Shown: positions 7,521-14,050 of the stretch, in pieces
Position numbering within the stretch: the stretch's first letter is position 1
Layout of the letters: every line of letters begins with the position of its first letter
Source: Desulfatitalea tepidiphila
GTDB lineage: Bacteria; Desulfobacterota; Desulfobacteria; Desulfobacterales; Desulfosarcinaceae
Assembly (NCBI RefSeq): GCF_001293685.1
Contig: NZ_BCAG01000001.1
Location: 496,001-560,000 of the forward strand
DNA: 64,000 nt
Direction of reading: 5' to 3'
Program-made: the position numbers and the translations under genes
Notes under the pieces: model-generated
The model's database searches: none
What the model was told of the DNA's origin: nothing
What the model saw: only the letters and a program-made list of their open reading frames with translations

Positions 7521-7946
7521 ATGAAGATCATCATAAAATACGGAATTGAAAATATCGATTGGGTAGCATTGTGCGAGATATTTAGGCTTGCACCCCTCGG
7601 TACACGTGAACCAAATAAGTTAAAAGAAGCAGCAAAAAATAGCCATACTGTTTGTTCTGCATATCTTGATCATGCAATCATTGGTTTTGGTCGTGCGATT
7701 TCAGATAGTCAATATCAATCAGCCATCTATGATGTGGTCGTATTGCCTGAGTTCCAGAATCAAGGCGTGGGTAAATCAATTATGGAAGCGCTTCTATCGA
7801 AATTGCCGAAAGGTGGCCCTGTGCTGATCTACGTTGCACCTGGGAAACAGGATTTTTACCGTAAATTCGGCTTTGGCAATTTAAAAACCGGGATGGGATT
7901 ATTCCCAAATCCTGTGATGTCGAGAGAAAATGGGTATCTCGAATAA
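7521..7946 (+). CDS. Cassette 8: GNAT-family N-acetyltransferase
   Basis: 141 residues. It has the GNAT acetyl-CoA-binding signature VVLPEFQNQGVGKSIMEALL (Q/R-x-x-G-x-G/A) and the C-terminal YRKFGF found in many GNAT proteins. It is homologous along its whole length to the chromosomal GNAT at 15869-16291: both share IIGFGRAISD/LIGFGRAISD, A-x-YDV-V-PEFQ and YVAPGK/YASPGK-FYR-FGF. Substrate unknown (amino group on a small molecule or protein). The start has no strong ribosome-binding site. Low GC, unlike its relative. Confidence 0.88.
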   Translation: MKIIIKYGIENIDWVALCEIFRLAPLGTREPNKLKEAAKNSHTVCSAYLDHAIIGFGRAISDSQYQSAIYDVVVLPEFQNQGVGKSIMEALLSKLPKGGPVLIYVAPGKQDFYRKFGFGNLKTGMGLFPNPVMSRENGYLE

Positions 7947-7952
7947 AAGGGA

Positions 7953-8074
7953 ATCGAACCTTAGGCTCCATTGGACCGCAAAAGGCGGGCGACTGTGGCT
8001 GTAGCGATTTCATCATCTAACTTTTCATTGGTGAACGTCGTATGCTTTTGCGGCCCATGAGCCATACGTTCGGT
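7953..8074 (+). other. attC: attC site of cassette 8 (long form)
   Basis: ATCGAAC (7953-7959) to GTTCGGT (8068-8074), 122 bp. Long arms: GGCTCCATTGGACCGCAAAAG pairs with CTTTTGCGGCCCATGAGCC, with few mismatches. Confidence 0.88.
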
Positions 8075-8084
8075 GTGTAGAAAC

Positions 8085-8531
8085 ATGAAATCAAAAAGCG
8101 AAATCCTTTCCGATGGTACTGAAATATTAAAACCACTGATGGTAAAAAATGGTTTTCAATTTTTCGTCGAAGGGAAAGGGCAGAGTTCGGGTGGTAATTT
8201 TGCATTCGGGTCATGGAAGAAAGAAGACAGAAAACTTGAGTATCATTTTCGTTTTTCGCTCGGTTTAGTGGAATATTCACTATGTGAGAAATCGATTGGT
8301 CATGAATTTTTCCTTTGGGCATTAACCGGACAAAAGCGTATAGCAAAATATCCGGGCTCTTCTGAAGATCCATTAGATGGTTTCCGTAGGTTATTCGACG
8401 ATTTAAATCAATATTGCGCTGTCTTTTTGAGTGGCTCAGATTCAGAATTGGAAAAAGCTTTACAAAAGGCAGAGAAACTAAAGAAATATTGGGAATCTTT
8501 AAGTCCATTCAAAAAAATGGAAATCAAATAG
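8085..8531 (+). CDS. Cassette 9: unrecognised 148-residue protein
   Basis: No family recognised. Start ATG 8085 (MKSKSEIL) is preferred; a GTG at 8073 lies within the attC core. Soluble, with an aromatic central part (KLEYHFRFSLGLVEYSL) and a charged helical C-terminus (ELEKALQKAEKLKKYWESL). Low GC; no cassette-internal promoter seen. Confidence 0.72.
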   Translation: MKSKSEILSDGTEILKPLMVKNGFQFFVEGKGQSSGGNFAFGSWKKEDRKLEYHFRFSLGLVEYSLCEKSIGHEFFLWALTGQKRIAKYPGSSEDPLDGFRRLFDDLNQYCAVFLSGSDSELEKALQKAEKLKKYWESLSPFKKMEIK

Positions 8532-8534
8532 GAC

Positions 8535-8665
8535 ACCGAACAATCGCTTGCATGCAGACCGGGCGGGCCTTGGCATTTTTTGGAAGGCTTCTACTGACCT
8601 TAATATAACATATTTTGTAAGCATTTATCAGTATCCCCCCCCGGCTGGTGAAGCAAACGTTGTGT
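8535..8665 (+). other. attC: attC site of cassette 9 (long form)
   Basis: ACCGAAC (8535-8541) to GTTGTGT (8659-8665), 131 bp. Outer arms around TCGCTTGCA / GAAGCAAAC and CCGGG / CCCGG. The two terminal boxes do not pair fully, but each pairs with the core of a neighbouring cassette site. Confidence 0.75.
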
Positions 8666-8676
8666 CATAGATAGCG

Positions 8677-9189
8677 ATGTTGAAGATGAATTCTGAACTA
8701 TCAAAAACGGACGTACTAAATCTTCTGCATATTTGGCGCAAGTGGTTAAATGGCCCCGATCCAGCTCAAAATAAGCCGCCTGAATTCAAAAAATGGGATG
8801 AAATCGGGCCAAAAGGAATTTCGGTTGGTATAGGGATGCTCCTTCATTTATATCTCTGGATGTTAGCGAAGCTTGGAATGGTACTAAGAATCCAATCACT
8901 GACGATATGGGCATCTAAAGCAAGAATAAAATATGACCATTTATGGTTTGAACCAATTTCTTGTGGATATACTAACGCATTCGTAGACATGGGATTGGGC
9001 TATTTAGAATCTGGGAAGGTTGAAAAGGCCATAGATTGCTTATCAAAAGCTTGGCGAGTGTATCCATGTCCTCATAATACATCATTTGGTTTGCGGTTGA
9101 AGCTGTATAAGAAATTAAGAGATTTTCCAGAAGCGCAACGAGCCGTAGCAGAATATAAAGAAATGTGGGAAAAATTTAAAATGGCGTGA
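8677..9189 (+). CDS. Cassette 10: TPR-like helical protein, unknown function
   Basis: 170 residues. An amphipathic/hydrophobic segment (ISVGIGMLLHLYLWMLAKLG, about 48-67) precedes a region that reads as one or two tetratricopeptide-like helices: AFVDMGLGYLESGKVEKAID and the following LSKAWRVYP. Probably a protein-interaction module, possibly membrane-associated. ATG 8677 or 8686 are both possible. Partner unknown. Confidence 0.7.
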   Translation: MLKMNSELSKTDVLNLLHIWRKWLNGPDPAQNKPPEFKKWDEIGPKGISVGIGMLLHLYLWMLAKLGMVLRIQSLTIWASKARIKYDHLWFEPISCGYTNAFVDMGLGYLESGKVEKAIDCLSKAWRVYPCPHNTSFGLRLKLYKKLRDFPEAQRAVAEYKEMWEKFKMA

Positions 9190-9249
9190 CACAACCCATC
9201 GCTGGTCGGGACGGCGAGGACCATGCCGCCCGACAGCTTATCGTTATGC
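9189..9249 (+). other. attC: attC site of cassette 10
   Basis: ACACAAC (9189-9195) to GTTATGC (9243-9249), 61 bp. Arms GCTGGTCGGG / CCCGACAGC. Shares its centre with the attC at 7446-7507. Confidence 0.82.
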
Positions 9250-9267
9250 GGTAAACGAGGGAGCGTA

Positions 9268-9837
9268 ATGAAATTTTCTGAAACGACAACAGTTGCATTG
9301 ATAGCCCTCTCAGGCGTGCTTGTATCGGCGTTCGTCTCGTATATTGTCAGTTCAAACCAAGCAGATTTAACAGTTAACAACCTCAAAGTGGAACTTGAAA
9401 GCAGGTTTAACCAAAAGCTCTATGAAAAAAGGCTTGAGGCATATCCGTCACTGTATAAGGTATTGAGTGACTTGGGAAAAGATTTAAGGGCAATAGACTT
9501 ACCATACTCTAAGCTGAAAAACAGACTCAATGAGATAGATAAATGGGATAGTAGCAACGCTATTCTTTTGAGCCATTCAGGGATCGTAAACATTTTGGAA
9601 CTAAGAAATATCTTAGACGAAAATACAAATTGGAATCCAAAATACGAACCAGATGCACAAGTAAACAAGGATTTACGGCAAAGCATTTTCGATGCAACGT
9701 TGAAGTTAGAAGAGCAACTGAAAGAAGAAATTGGGATTTATGATGCAGAGGGTTATCACAATCCCCCTCTGTCAACTATGTACCCACATAGCTGGAAATA
9801 CATCGAAGGTGAAAAAGGCAAAGCGCATAACAATTAG
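9268..9837 (+). CDS. Cassette 11: membrane-anchored protein with charged helical domain
   Basis: 189 residues from ATG 9268 (GGGAG 7 nt upstream; codons from 9223 are attC). One N-terminal TM (about 8-28, VALIALSGVLVSAFVSYIV) is followed by a long, charged, probably coiled-coil region (SRFNQKLYEKRLEAYPSLYK and LKLEEQLKEEIG). This topology is common among uncharacterised cassette and defence-associated proteins. No catalytic motif. Same layout as cassette 4. Confidence 0.75.
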   Translation: MKFSETTTVALIALSGVLVSAFVSYIVSSNQADLTVNNLKVELESRFNQKLYEKRLEAYPSLYKVLSDLGKDLRAIDLPYSKLKNRLNEIDKWDSSNAILLSHSGIVNILELRNILDENTNWNPKYEPDAQVNKDLRQSIFDATLKLEEQLKEEIGIYDAEGYHNPPLSTMYPHSWKYIEGEKGKAHNN

Positions 9838-9904
9838 CTCCAGTGGACAGAAAAAAGCGTCGCTCGTTTCTCGCTCTGCTTTTTGCTGCCCCTGAGCATT
9901 GTAT
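9825..9904 (+). other. attC: Terminal attC with degenerate core
   Basis: GCATAAC (9825-9831) followed by arms that pair well (CAGAAAAAAGC with GCTTTTTGCTG), but the right-hand box is ATTGTAT (9898-9904) instead of GTTRRRY. The arms prove the origin; loss of GTT would block recombination at the array end. Confidence 0.72.
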
Positions 9905-9920
9905 TCTTATAGGAGAGAGA

Positions 9921-10148
9921 ATGAAGCTCAAAAGGATATAGCGGGCGCGGACATCCGGATACTCCCCATTGTCCTCCACAGAGGCTATTGCGTCAATTAA
10001 AGGGCGCAAATACCTGGAACTGGACCCCAATGCCGAAGCAAAGGATATGGACCCAGTCGTTTATGACAAAGCCATCGAGGAGTACCTCGCAGATGTCCAG
10101 GCAAACCCGGAAGGATATAAAGAAATGCTCGAGTATAAGGGAGAGTAA
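9921..10148 (+). pseudogene. Small ORF interrupted by an early in-frame TAG
   Basis: A strong AGGAG precedes ATG 9921, but the frame hits TAG at codon 7 (9939-9941) and then stays open to TAA at 10146-10148. The downstream part reads as real protein (KGRKYLELDPNAEAKDMDP, ending KEMLEYKGE). Family not recognised. Most simply a decayed small gene at the eroded end of the array. Amber readthrough is not supported by anything else here. Confidence 0.35.
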
Positions 10149-10184
10149 ATGCTCAGATTGGGATTTAAGGGATTTTGGCACATA

Positions 10185-10286
10185 GGAAACGTACATTAAA
10201 CAATTAATATTGAGCTCCTTTTTGCAAATTTCGCTGGCGCGGAGCGCAGTTGATAATAGATTTTTTATATTTTCATGTACGTCCCC
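10185..10286. repeat. MITE-like element, copy 1
   Basis: About 100 bp with imperfect ~15-bp terminal inverted repeats: GGAAACGTACATTAAA on the left and TTTCATGTACGTCCCC on the right. The same ends and similar length recur at 11030-11129. No coding capacity. Confidence 0.55.
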
Positions 10287-10349
10287 TTGTACCCGTCCCC
10301 TTGTACCTCTTGTACCTTTTCATGTATGTCCCCTTGTACCATAGTACCC
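10281..10349. repeat. Short tandem repeat of GTCCCCTTGTACC units
   Basis: GTCCCCTTGTACC occurs three times with partial units between, apparently grown from the right end of the adjacent MITE-like element. Too irregular for CRISPR. Confidence 0.6.
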
Positions 10350-10384
10350 CAAAGACCACGCGGCTACGACACGAGAGTTCATGA

Positions 10385-10735
10385 ATGAAAATGAAAAAGA
10401 ATTCTTTAAAATATATTATCGATGCCATTCTTTTCATTGATATTTGTTCGATTGCTTTGATCGGATTGTTGTTGGGATTTGTCATACCGGAAGGAAAAAA
10501 ACATCAGGCTGCAAAATATTTTCTGGGTCTCCACAGACATGAATGGGGGGATATTCATCTTTTTCTCTCTGCTATCTTATTGATACTTTTATTTTTACAT
10601 CTTTGGCTGAATTGGACATGGATTGTTCAATCGACAAAACGCTATTTCGGAAATAACTGGAAAAATGCCTTATGGTGTATTTCCGGAGCATGGATATTTA
10701 TTTTGATCGTTGCATGGATTATCGCAAGGACATGA
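10385..10735 (+). CDS. DUF4405-like small membrane protein
   Basis: 116 residues with three hydrophobic segments. The order KYIIDAILFIDICSIALIGLLLGF, a histidine-rich loop (GLHRHEWGDIH), and LLFLHLWLNWTWI matches DUF4405-type proteins, which resemble membrane cytochrome b segments; the histidines at HEWGDIH and LHLWLNW are candidate haem ligands. Function unknown. It stands alone between two MITE-like repeats in the region past the cassette array, without a recognisable attC of its own. Confidence 0.75.
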   Translation: MKMKKNSLKYIIDAILFIDICSIALIGLLLGFVIPEGKKHQAAKYFLGLHRHEWGDIHLFLSAILLILLFLHLWLNWTWIVQSTKRYFGNNWKNALWCISGAWIFILIVAWIIART

Positions 10736-10829
10736 ATTCTTGATAAACATTTTTCCTCGCCTGACCGGTGTTACTCTGCCGCTCCACACTGCTGTCGGGA
10801 GATGCCTTATCCTCCAATCAAGGAGGGGC

Positions 10830-11045
10830 ATGATGAAACCAGCAAAGAACACGGTTTGTCTCTGGTACGATGGCGACGTCGAGGACGCGGCGCGGTTATA
10901 CTCCAAAATCTTTCCCGATTCGTCCGTTGGTGCAGTGCATCGCGCACCGGGAGACTTTCCGTCTGGGAAAAAAGGGGACGTGTTGACCGTCGAGTTTGCC
11001 GTGATGGGAAACCTTCTGATAGGGGGACTGGGGAACGTACATTAA
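10830..11045 (+). pseudogene. VOC/PhnB-like (3-demethylubiquinone methyltransferase-like) gene, truncated
   Basis: Starts well (AGGAGGGG before ATG 10830) with NTVCLWYDGDVEDAARLYSKIF and APGDFPSGKKGDVLTVEFAVMG, the N-terminal half of the VOC-fold PhnB-like family (full length about 150 residues). After VMGN the reading frame runs into the left end of the MITE-like repeat at 11030 and stops at 11045, leaving 71 residues and removing the second half of the fold. Probably non-functional. Confidence 0.7.
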
Positions 11046-11129
11046 ACTATGAAAATTGCATTTTCTTCATAGCCGGCTGGTGTATAGCGTAAGGGATAAT
11101 GAATTATTTAAACTTTCATGTACGTCCCC
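11030..11129. repeat. MITE-like element, copy 2
   Basis: Left end GGGGAACGTACATTAAA, right end TTTCATGTACGTCCCC, inverted relative to each other; about 100 bp; weak internal similarity to copy 1 (GCTGG...AGCG...GATAAT order). It sits at the break point of the VOC gene. Confidence 0.55.
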
Positions 11130-11150
11130 TGCTGCCCGGAAACAGTTTTT

Positions 11151-11216
11151 TCATAACCTCAACCTGTAGCGGAACGCGGCCAAAAAGCGGCCGCTCCCTC
11201 TAAGGCCGGTCGTCAA
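11151..11216 (+). other. attC-like remnant
   Basis: Contains GCGGAACGCGGCC-AAAAA-GCGGCCGCTCCC, close in layout to the cassette 1 and 6 attC centres, but the terminal boxes (TCATAACC and GGTCGTC) no longer fit RYYYAAC/GTTRRRY. Possibly a decayed attC preceding the next gene. Confidence 0.3.
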
Positions 11217-11238
11217 GAGACACGTGGAGGTATGGAGT

Positions 11239-11991
11239 ATGGCCGATAAACCGTTTCCCCGTTTGCAGGCAATCGCGACGATTCTGACTCCCATACTTCT
11301 GGGAGTCGGTGGTTTGATACTCTCGGACCAGGCCAGAGATACCTCGAGACAGCTTGAGGAGATCGCTCAGACGGTTAGTGCTGTCAGTGCTATGGAGCCA
11401 TACATCGACCTGCTGGCCGGAGATTCTCCTGAGAAGGCCAAGATGGCCGCCTATGCCTTGTATAAGCTGAATCTGAACGATAAGAGAGCCGCAATCTACA
11501 TCATTTTGGCTGCGGATCGTCAGGAATCAAATGAAGTTTTGGAGCGGCTCGCGAACGATGATCCTGACGTGCGGTCGATCGTTGGGGCAGTTATTGGCAA
11601 AACGGAGGCGGCCCAGAGGGCAAGCTTGGATTCGAAGTCTCCTGACCCAGACGAAGTCCCTGTTGCGTCGCAGGCTGCACTGACCAGCGCAGCACTAAAG
11701 ATCTCTCGGTCTTACATGCTTGAGGGCTGGATGTACTTGGGGACTTTCAAAGACGGGCATTGGGAAGCACGACAGCTCGAGATTCGCGGATCGCTGCCGA
11801 AGGAGCAAGAGGTCTACTCTGTCGTGGACGACACCTATCTTCGTTCGGGAAAGCCCTCATTTCCACTCTACAAGCTCTCTGACGCAGTCGGTGTCGCCAA
11901 GAAGGGTGATCGAATTCTTATCACGGAAATGGACCCCGACGTTGGAAAGAACCGCGTGTGGGCGCACGTGCGGGTGATGCCGACGCGATAA
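11239..11991 (+). CDS. Membrane-anchored protein, unknown function; probable cassette 12
   Basis: 250 residues from ATG 11239 (GGAGG 8 nt upstream; an in-frame GTG at 11224 overlaps that site). N-terminal TM (about 13-30, ILTPILLGVGGLILS) followed by helices that look HEAT-like (PEKAKMAAYALYKLNLNDKRAAIYIIL) and a C-terminal beta-rich part (GWMYLGTFKDGHW... GDRILITEM) resembling an SH3-type barrel. No family named with confidence. A good attC follows at once, so it is probably a cassette left behind or separated from the main array by the insertions at 9905-11150. Confidence 0.7.
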   Translation: MADKPFPRLQAIATILTPILLGVGGLILSDQARDTSRQLEEIAQTVSAVSAMEPYIDLLAGDSPEKAKMAAYALYKLNLNDKRAAIYIILAADRQESNEVLERLANDDPDVRSIVGAVIGKTEAAQRASLDSKSPDPDEVPVASQAALTSAALKISRSYMLEGWMYLGTFKDGHWEARQLEIRGSLPKEQEVYSVVDDTYLRSGKPSFPLYKLSDAVGVAKKGDRILITEMDPDVGKNRVWAHVRVMPTR

Positions 11992-11996
11992 GTGCC

Positions 11997-12067
11997 GCCC
12001 AACGTTTCTCTACACGGGACAGGTGTTCCGCTTCCGCTCCACACCTGCCTTTAAAAAATCGTTGGCG
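11997..12067 (+). other. attC: attC site beyond the main array
   Basis: GCCCAAC (11997-12003) to GTTGGCG (12061-12067), 71 bp, with inner arms CAGGTGT / ACACCTG. The boxes resemble the common GCCCAAC...GTTGGGC class of proteobacterial attC. Confidence 0.75.
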
Positions 12068-12137
12068 CCTGATGACATCGAGCGGACGAGCTTGGCCTGG
12101 CCATAGGACAAACAAAGGAATATCACGAGGTGCTCTC

Positions 12138-12680
12138 ATGCGTGAGTTGAGACTGAGCAAGGCCTTTACCCTGATCGAATCAGGGCCTGTTGTTCTTGTG
12201 ACGACCCATGATGGGCAGAAAGACAACATCATGACTATCTCATGGACCATAGTGATAGATTTCACCCCGGTGTTTGCCATCACCACGGGTGAATGGAATT
12301 ATTCTTTCGCGGCCTTGCGAAAAAACAGGGAGTGCGTCATTGCCATTCCGACAGTTGACATGCTGGATAGGGTGGTCGGTATAGGGACGTGCTCCGGGAA
12401 AGACACAGACAAGTTTGCCAAGTTCAAGCTGACACCTTTGCAGGGCAAGGTCGTCAGGTCGCCCTTGATCAAGGAGTGCCTCGCCAACATAGAGTGCAAG
12501 GTCATCGACATCGTTAAAAAGCACAACATTGTCGTGTTGGAGGCAGTTGCCGCATACATCGACAACAAGCGCAAGGAGAAGCGCATGATTCACGCTGTTG
12601 GCGACGGAACGTTCATTGTTGACGGGCGTAGGATTGATCGGAAGAAGATGATGACCTCCAAGCTCCCATCCGGCATTTAA
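12138..12680 (+). CDS. Flavin reductase-like FMN-binding split-barrel protein
   Basis: 180 residues from ATG 12138. N-terminal half SGPVVLVTTHDGQKDNIMTISWT followed by FAITTGEWNYSF and FVIAIPT-like strings is the flavin reductase/flavoredoxin barrel that binds FMN; DRVVGIGTCSGKDTDKFAKF is the usual next motif. It probably reduces or carries FMN for a partner oxidoreductase; flavoredoxins do this in Desulfovibrio. It lies directly after the last attC, so it may mark the resumption of ordinary chromosome. 12681-12834 shows no gene. Confidence 0.85.
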   Translation: MRELRLSKAFTLIESGPVVLVTTHDGQKDNIMTISWTIVIDFTPVFAITTGEWNYSFAALRKNRECVIAIPTVDMLDRVVGIGTCSGKDTDKFAKFKLTPLQGKVVRSPLIKECLANIECKVIDIVKKHNIVVLEAVAAYIDNKRKEKRMIHAVGDGTFIVDGRRIDRKKMMTSKLPSGI

Positions 12681-12834
12681 CGTTCATTTCCAGCACGAGG
12701 AGATTGTGGGAGCCCAAATGGAAAAAATTCTGGCTTGGTGTGACCGTATCTGTTTGGTCTTGACCCGCTCTGGGAATATTTCTAATCTGGACTTTGTGGA
12801 TAACCGCTGAAACTAATGAGAAAGGAATATGGCC

Positions 12835-13614
12835 ATGAATTATGAATCCATTATCGTCGAGGTGGGTGATGATTTCGTTGCCCAGATTACGCTGAATCGT
12901 CCTGACCATATGAATACCTTTACAACAACACTGGCCAATGAATTGAAAGATGCCTTGTTGATGCTCGATAAGGATAAAAATGTCAGAGTCGTTCTGATTA
13001 AAGGCGCGGGCAGGGCTTTTTGCGCGGGAATTGATATCGGCGACTTTTTTGGTAAAACCCCTTCCGAATACAAGCAGTGGATAGAATGTATGGAGGCACC
13101 TCTCGTTTTTATAAGCAAGATGAACAAACCTGTGATCGCTCAGGTGCACGGTGTTGCAGCGGCAAACGGCGCCGGTTTGGTCGCTGCTGCCGATCTTGCC
13201 ATAGCAGGAGAGAAAACCAAGTTCGGGCTGACCGCAATTAATGTGGGGCTTAACTGTGTCGGGCCTGTGATTCCCGTGAGCAAATCCGTGGGCAGAAAAA
13301 AAGCACTTGAACTGTTGTTTTACGGTGATCTCATAAAAGCTGAGACGGCCCTTGATTTGGGTCTGATCAATAGAACTGTATCTGATGCTGAACTGGATAA
13401 AGAGGCCCGAAACTGGGCTGCAATTTTAGCACAAAAAAGCCCTGTGGCGTTGCAACTTGCCAAAAAGGCTTTTTATTCGGCAGCAGATCTGGATTATTAT
13501 AAATCCTTTGAATATATGAACGAGGCGTTTGCGCGGTTGTGTACGACAGAAGACGCCAAAGAGGGCATTAACGCATTTTTGGAAAAGCGAAAAGCGGTCT
13601 GGAAAGAAAAATAA
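12835..13614 (+). CDS. Crotonase (enoyl-CoA hydratase/isomerase) family protein with atypical active site
   Basis: 259 residues; ATG 12835 has AAAGGA 8 nt upstream. Crotonase fold: the oxyanion-hole segment GAGRAFCAGIDI (about 57-68) and the second HGVAAANGAG (about 105-114) are present, as is the C-terminal helical part. By hand alignment, the two catalytic glutamates of enoyl-CoA hydratase are replaced (G about 114 and A about 134, in FGLTAINVG). It may be a CoA-ester isomerase, thioesterase, dehalogenase or decarboxylase of the superfamily rather than a hydratase. Likely cotranscribed with the ferredoxin 24 bp downstream. Confidence 0.85.
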   Translation: MNYESIIVEVGDDFVAQITLNRPDHMNTFTTTLANELKDALLMLDKDKNVRVVLIKGAGRAFCAGIDIGDFFGKTPSEYKQWIECMEAPLVFISKMNKPVIAQVHGVAAANGAGLVAAADLAIAGEKTKFGLTAINVGLNCVGPVIPVSKSVGRKKALELLFYGDLIKAETALDLGLINRTVSDAELDKEARNWAAILAQKSPVALQLAKKAFYSAADLDYYKSFEYMNEAFARLCTTEDAKEGINAFLEKRKAVWKEK

Positions 13615-13638
13615 GTCTGGAGGTGGACATCAGTTAAC

Positions 13639-14007
13639 ATGCCATGGATAAAAGAAGAGTTATGCGTAGGATGCGAAACGTGCGTGGATGAATGCCCGGC
13701 CGGGGCGATTCTCATGGAAAATGACATTGCCGTTATTGATGATGAGGCGTGCATACGATGTGCCCACTGTCATGAGATATGCCCGGAGGAGGCCGTTCGG
13801 CATGACGGTGAACGCATCCCTGAAGAGGTGCAGGCCAATATGGCCTGGGCCAACAAGCTGATACATCACGACTATTACGCCGGTGACAAGGTCAAGCAAA
13901 GACAACTGATCGAACGTCTGCAGCGTTATTTTGCCAAAAATATCAAGGTGACCGAAAAGACCATTGAGCAGCTGGTGTCTCTGAAAAATTCCGAATACGC
14001 CGAATAG
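13639..14007 (+). CDS. 2[4Fe-4S] ferredoxin-domain protein
   Basis: 122 residues. Two CxxCxxC-x3-CP motifs in the first 55 residues (CVGCETCVDECP and CIRCAHCHEICP) would hold two [4Fe-4S] clusters. The C-terminal 70 residues are helical and charged (KQRQLIERLQRYFAKNIKV), unlike plain ferredoxins. GGAGGT lies 12 nt upstream. It probably serves redox chemistry with the preceding crotonase-like protein or the convergent acyl-CoA ligase; this is an inference from position. Confidence 0.88.
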   Translation: MPWIKEELCVGCETCVDECPAGAILMENDIAVIDDEACIRCAHCHEICPEEAVRHDGERIPEEVQANMAWANKLIHHDYYAGDKVKQRQLIERLQRYFAKNIKVTEKTIEQLVSLKNSEYAE

Positions 14008-14050
14008 GCCAATACGCGTAATGGTCTTGTCGCCGCCTGGCCGCATGCGT

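Larger units (their letters stand above)
4032..9904 (+). mobile_element. Integron gene-cassette array, 11 cassettes
   Basis: Eleven consecutive plus-strand genes are each followed closely by an attC-type site: an RYYYAAC-like box, two pairs of complementary arms, and a GTTRRRY-like box. Genes start within about 1-60 bp of the preceding GTT core. The cassettes are visibly AT-rich against the GC-rich flanks. attC sites vary in length (61-131 bp) and sequence, as in chromosomal arrays assembled from many sources. The last attC has lost its GTT core. Cassette boundaries are the GTT cores at 4032, 4601, 5041, 5604, 6200, 6660, 7076, 7501, 8068, 8659 and 9243. Confidence 0.92.

Noticed and set aside
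10281..10349. Possible CRISPR array
   Set aside because: Units are 13 bp, irregular and without distinct spacers; it is a short tandem repeat.
9905..11223. Further gene cassettes at 10385 and 10830
   Set aside because: No attC follows either gene; they are bounded by MITE-like repeats instead.
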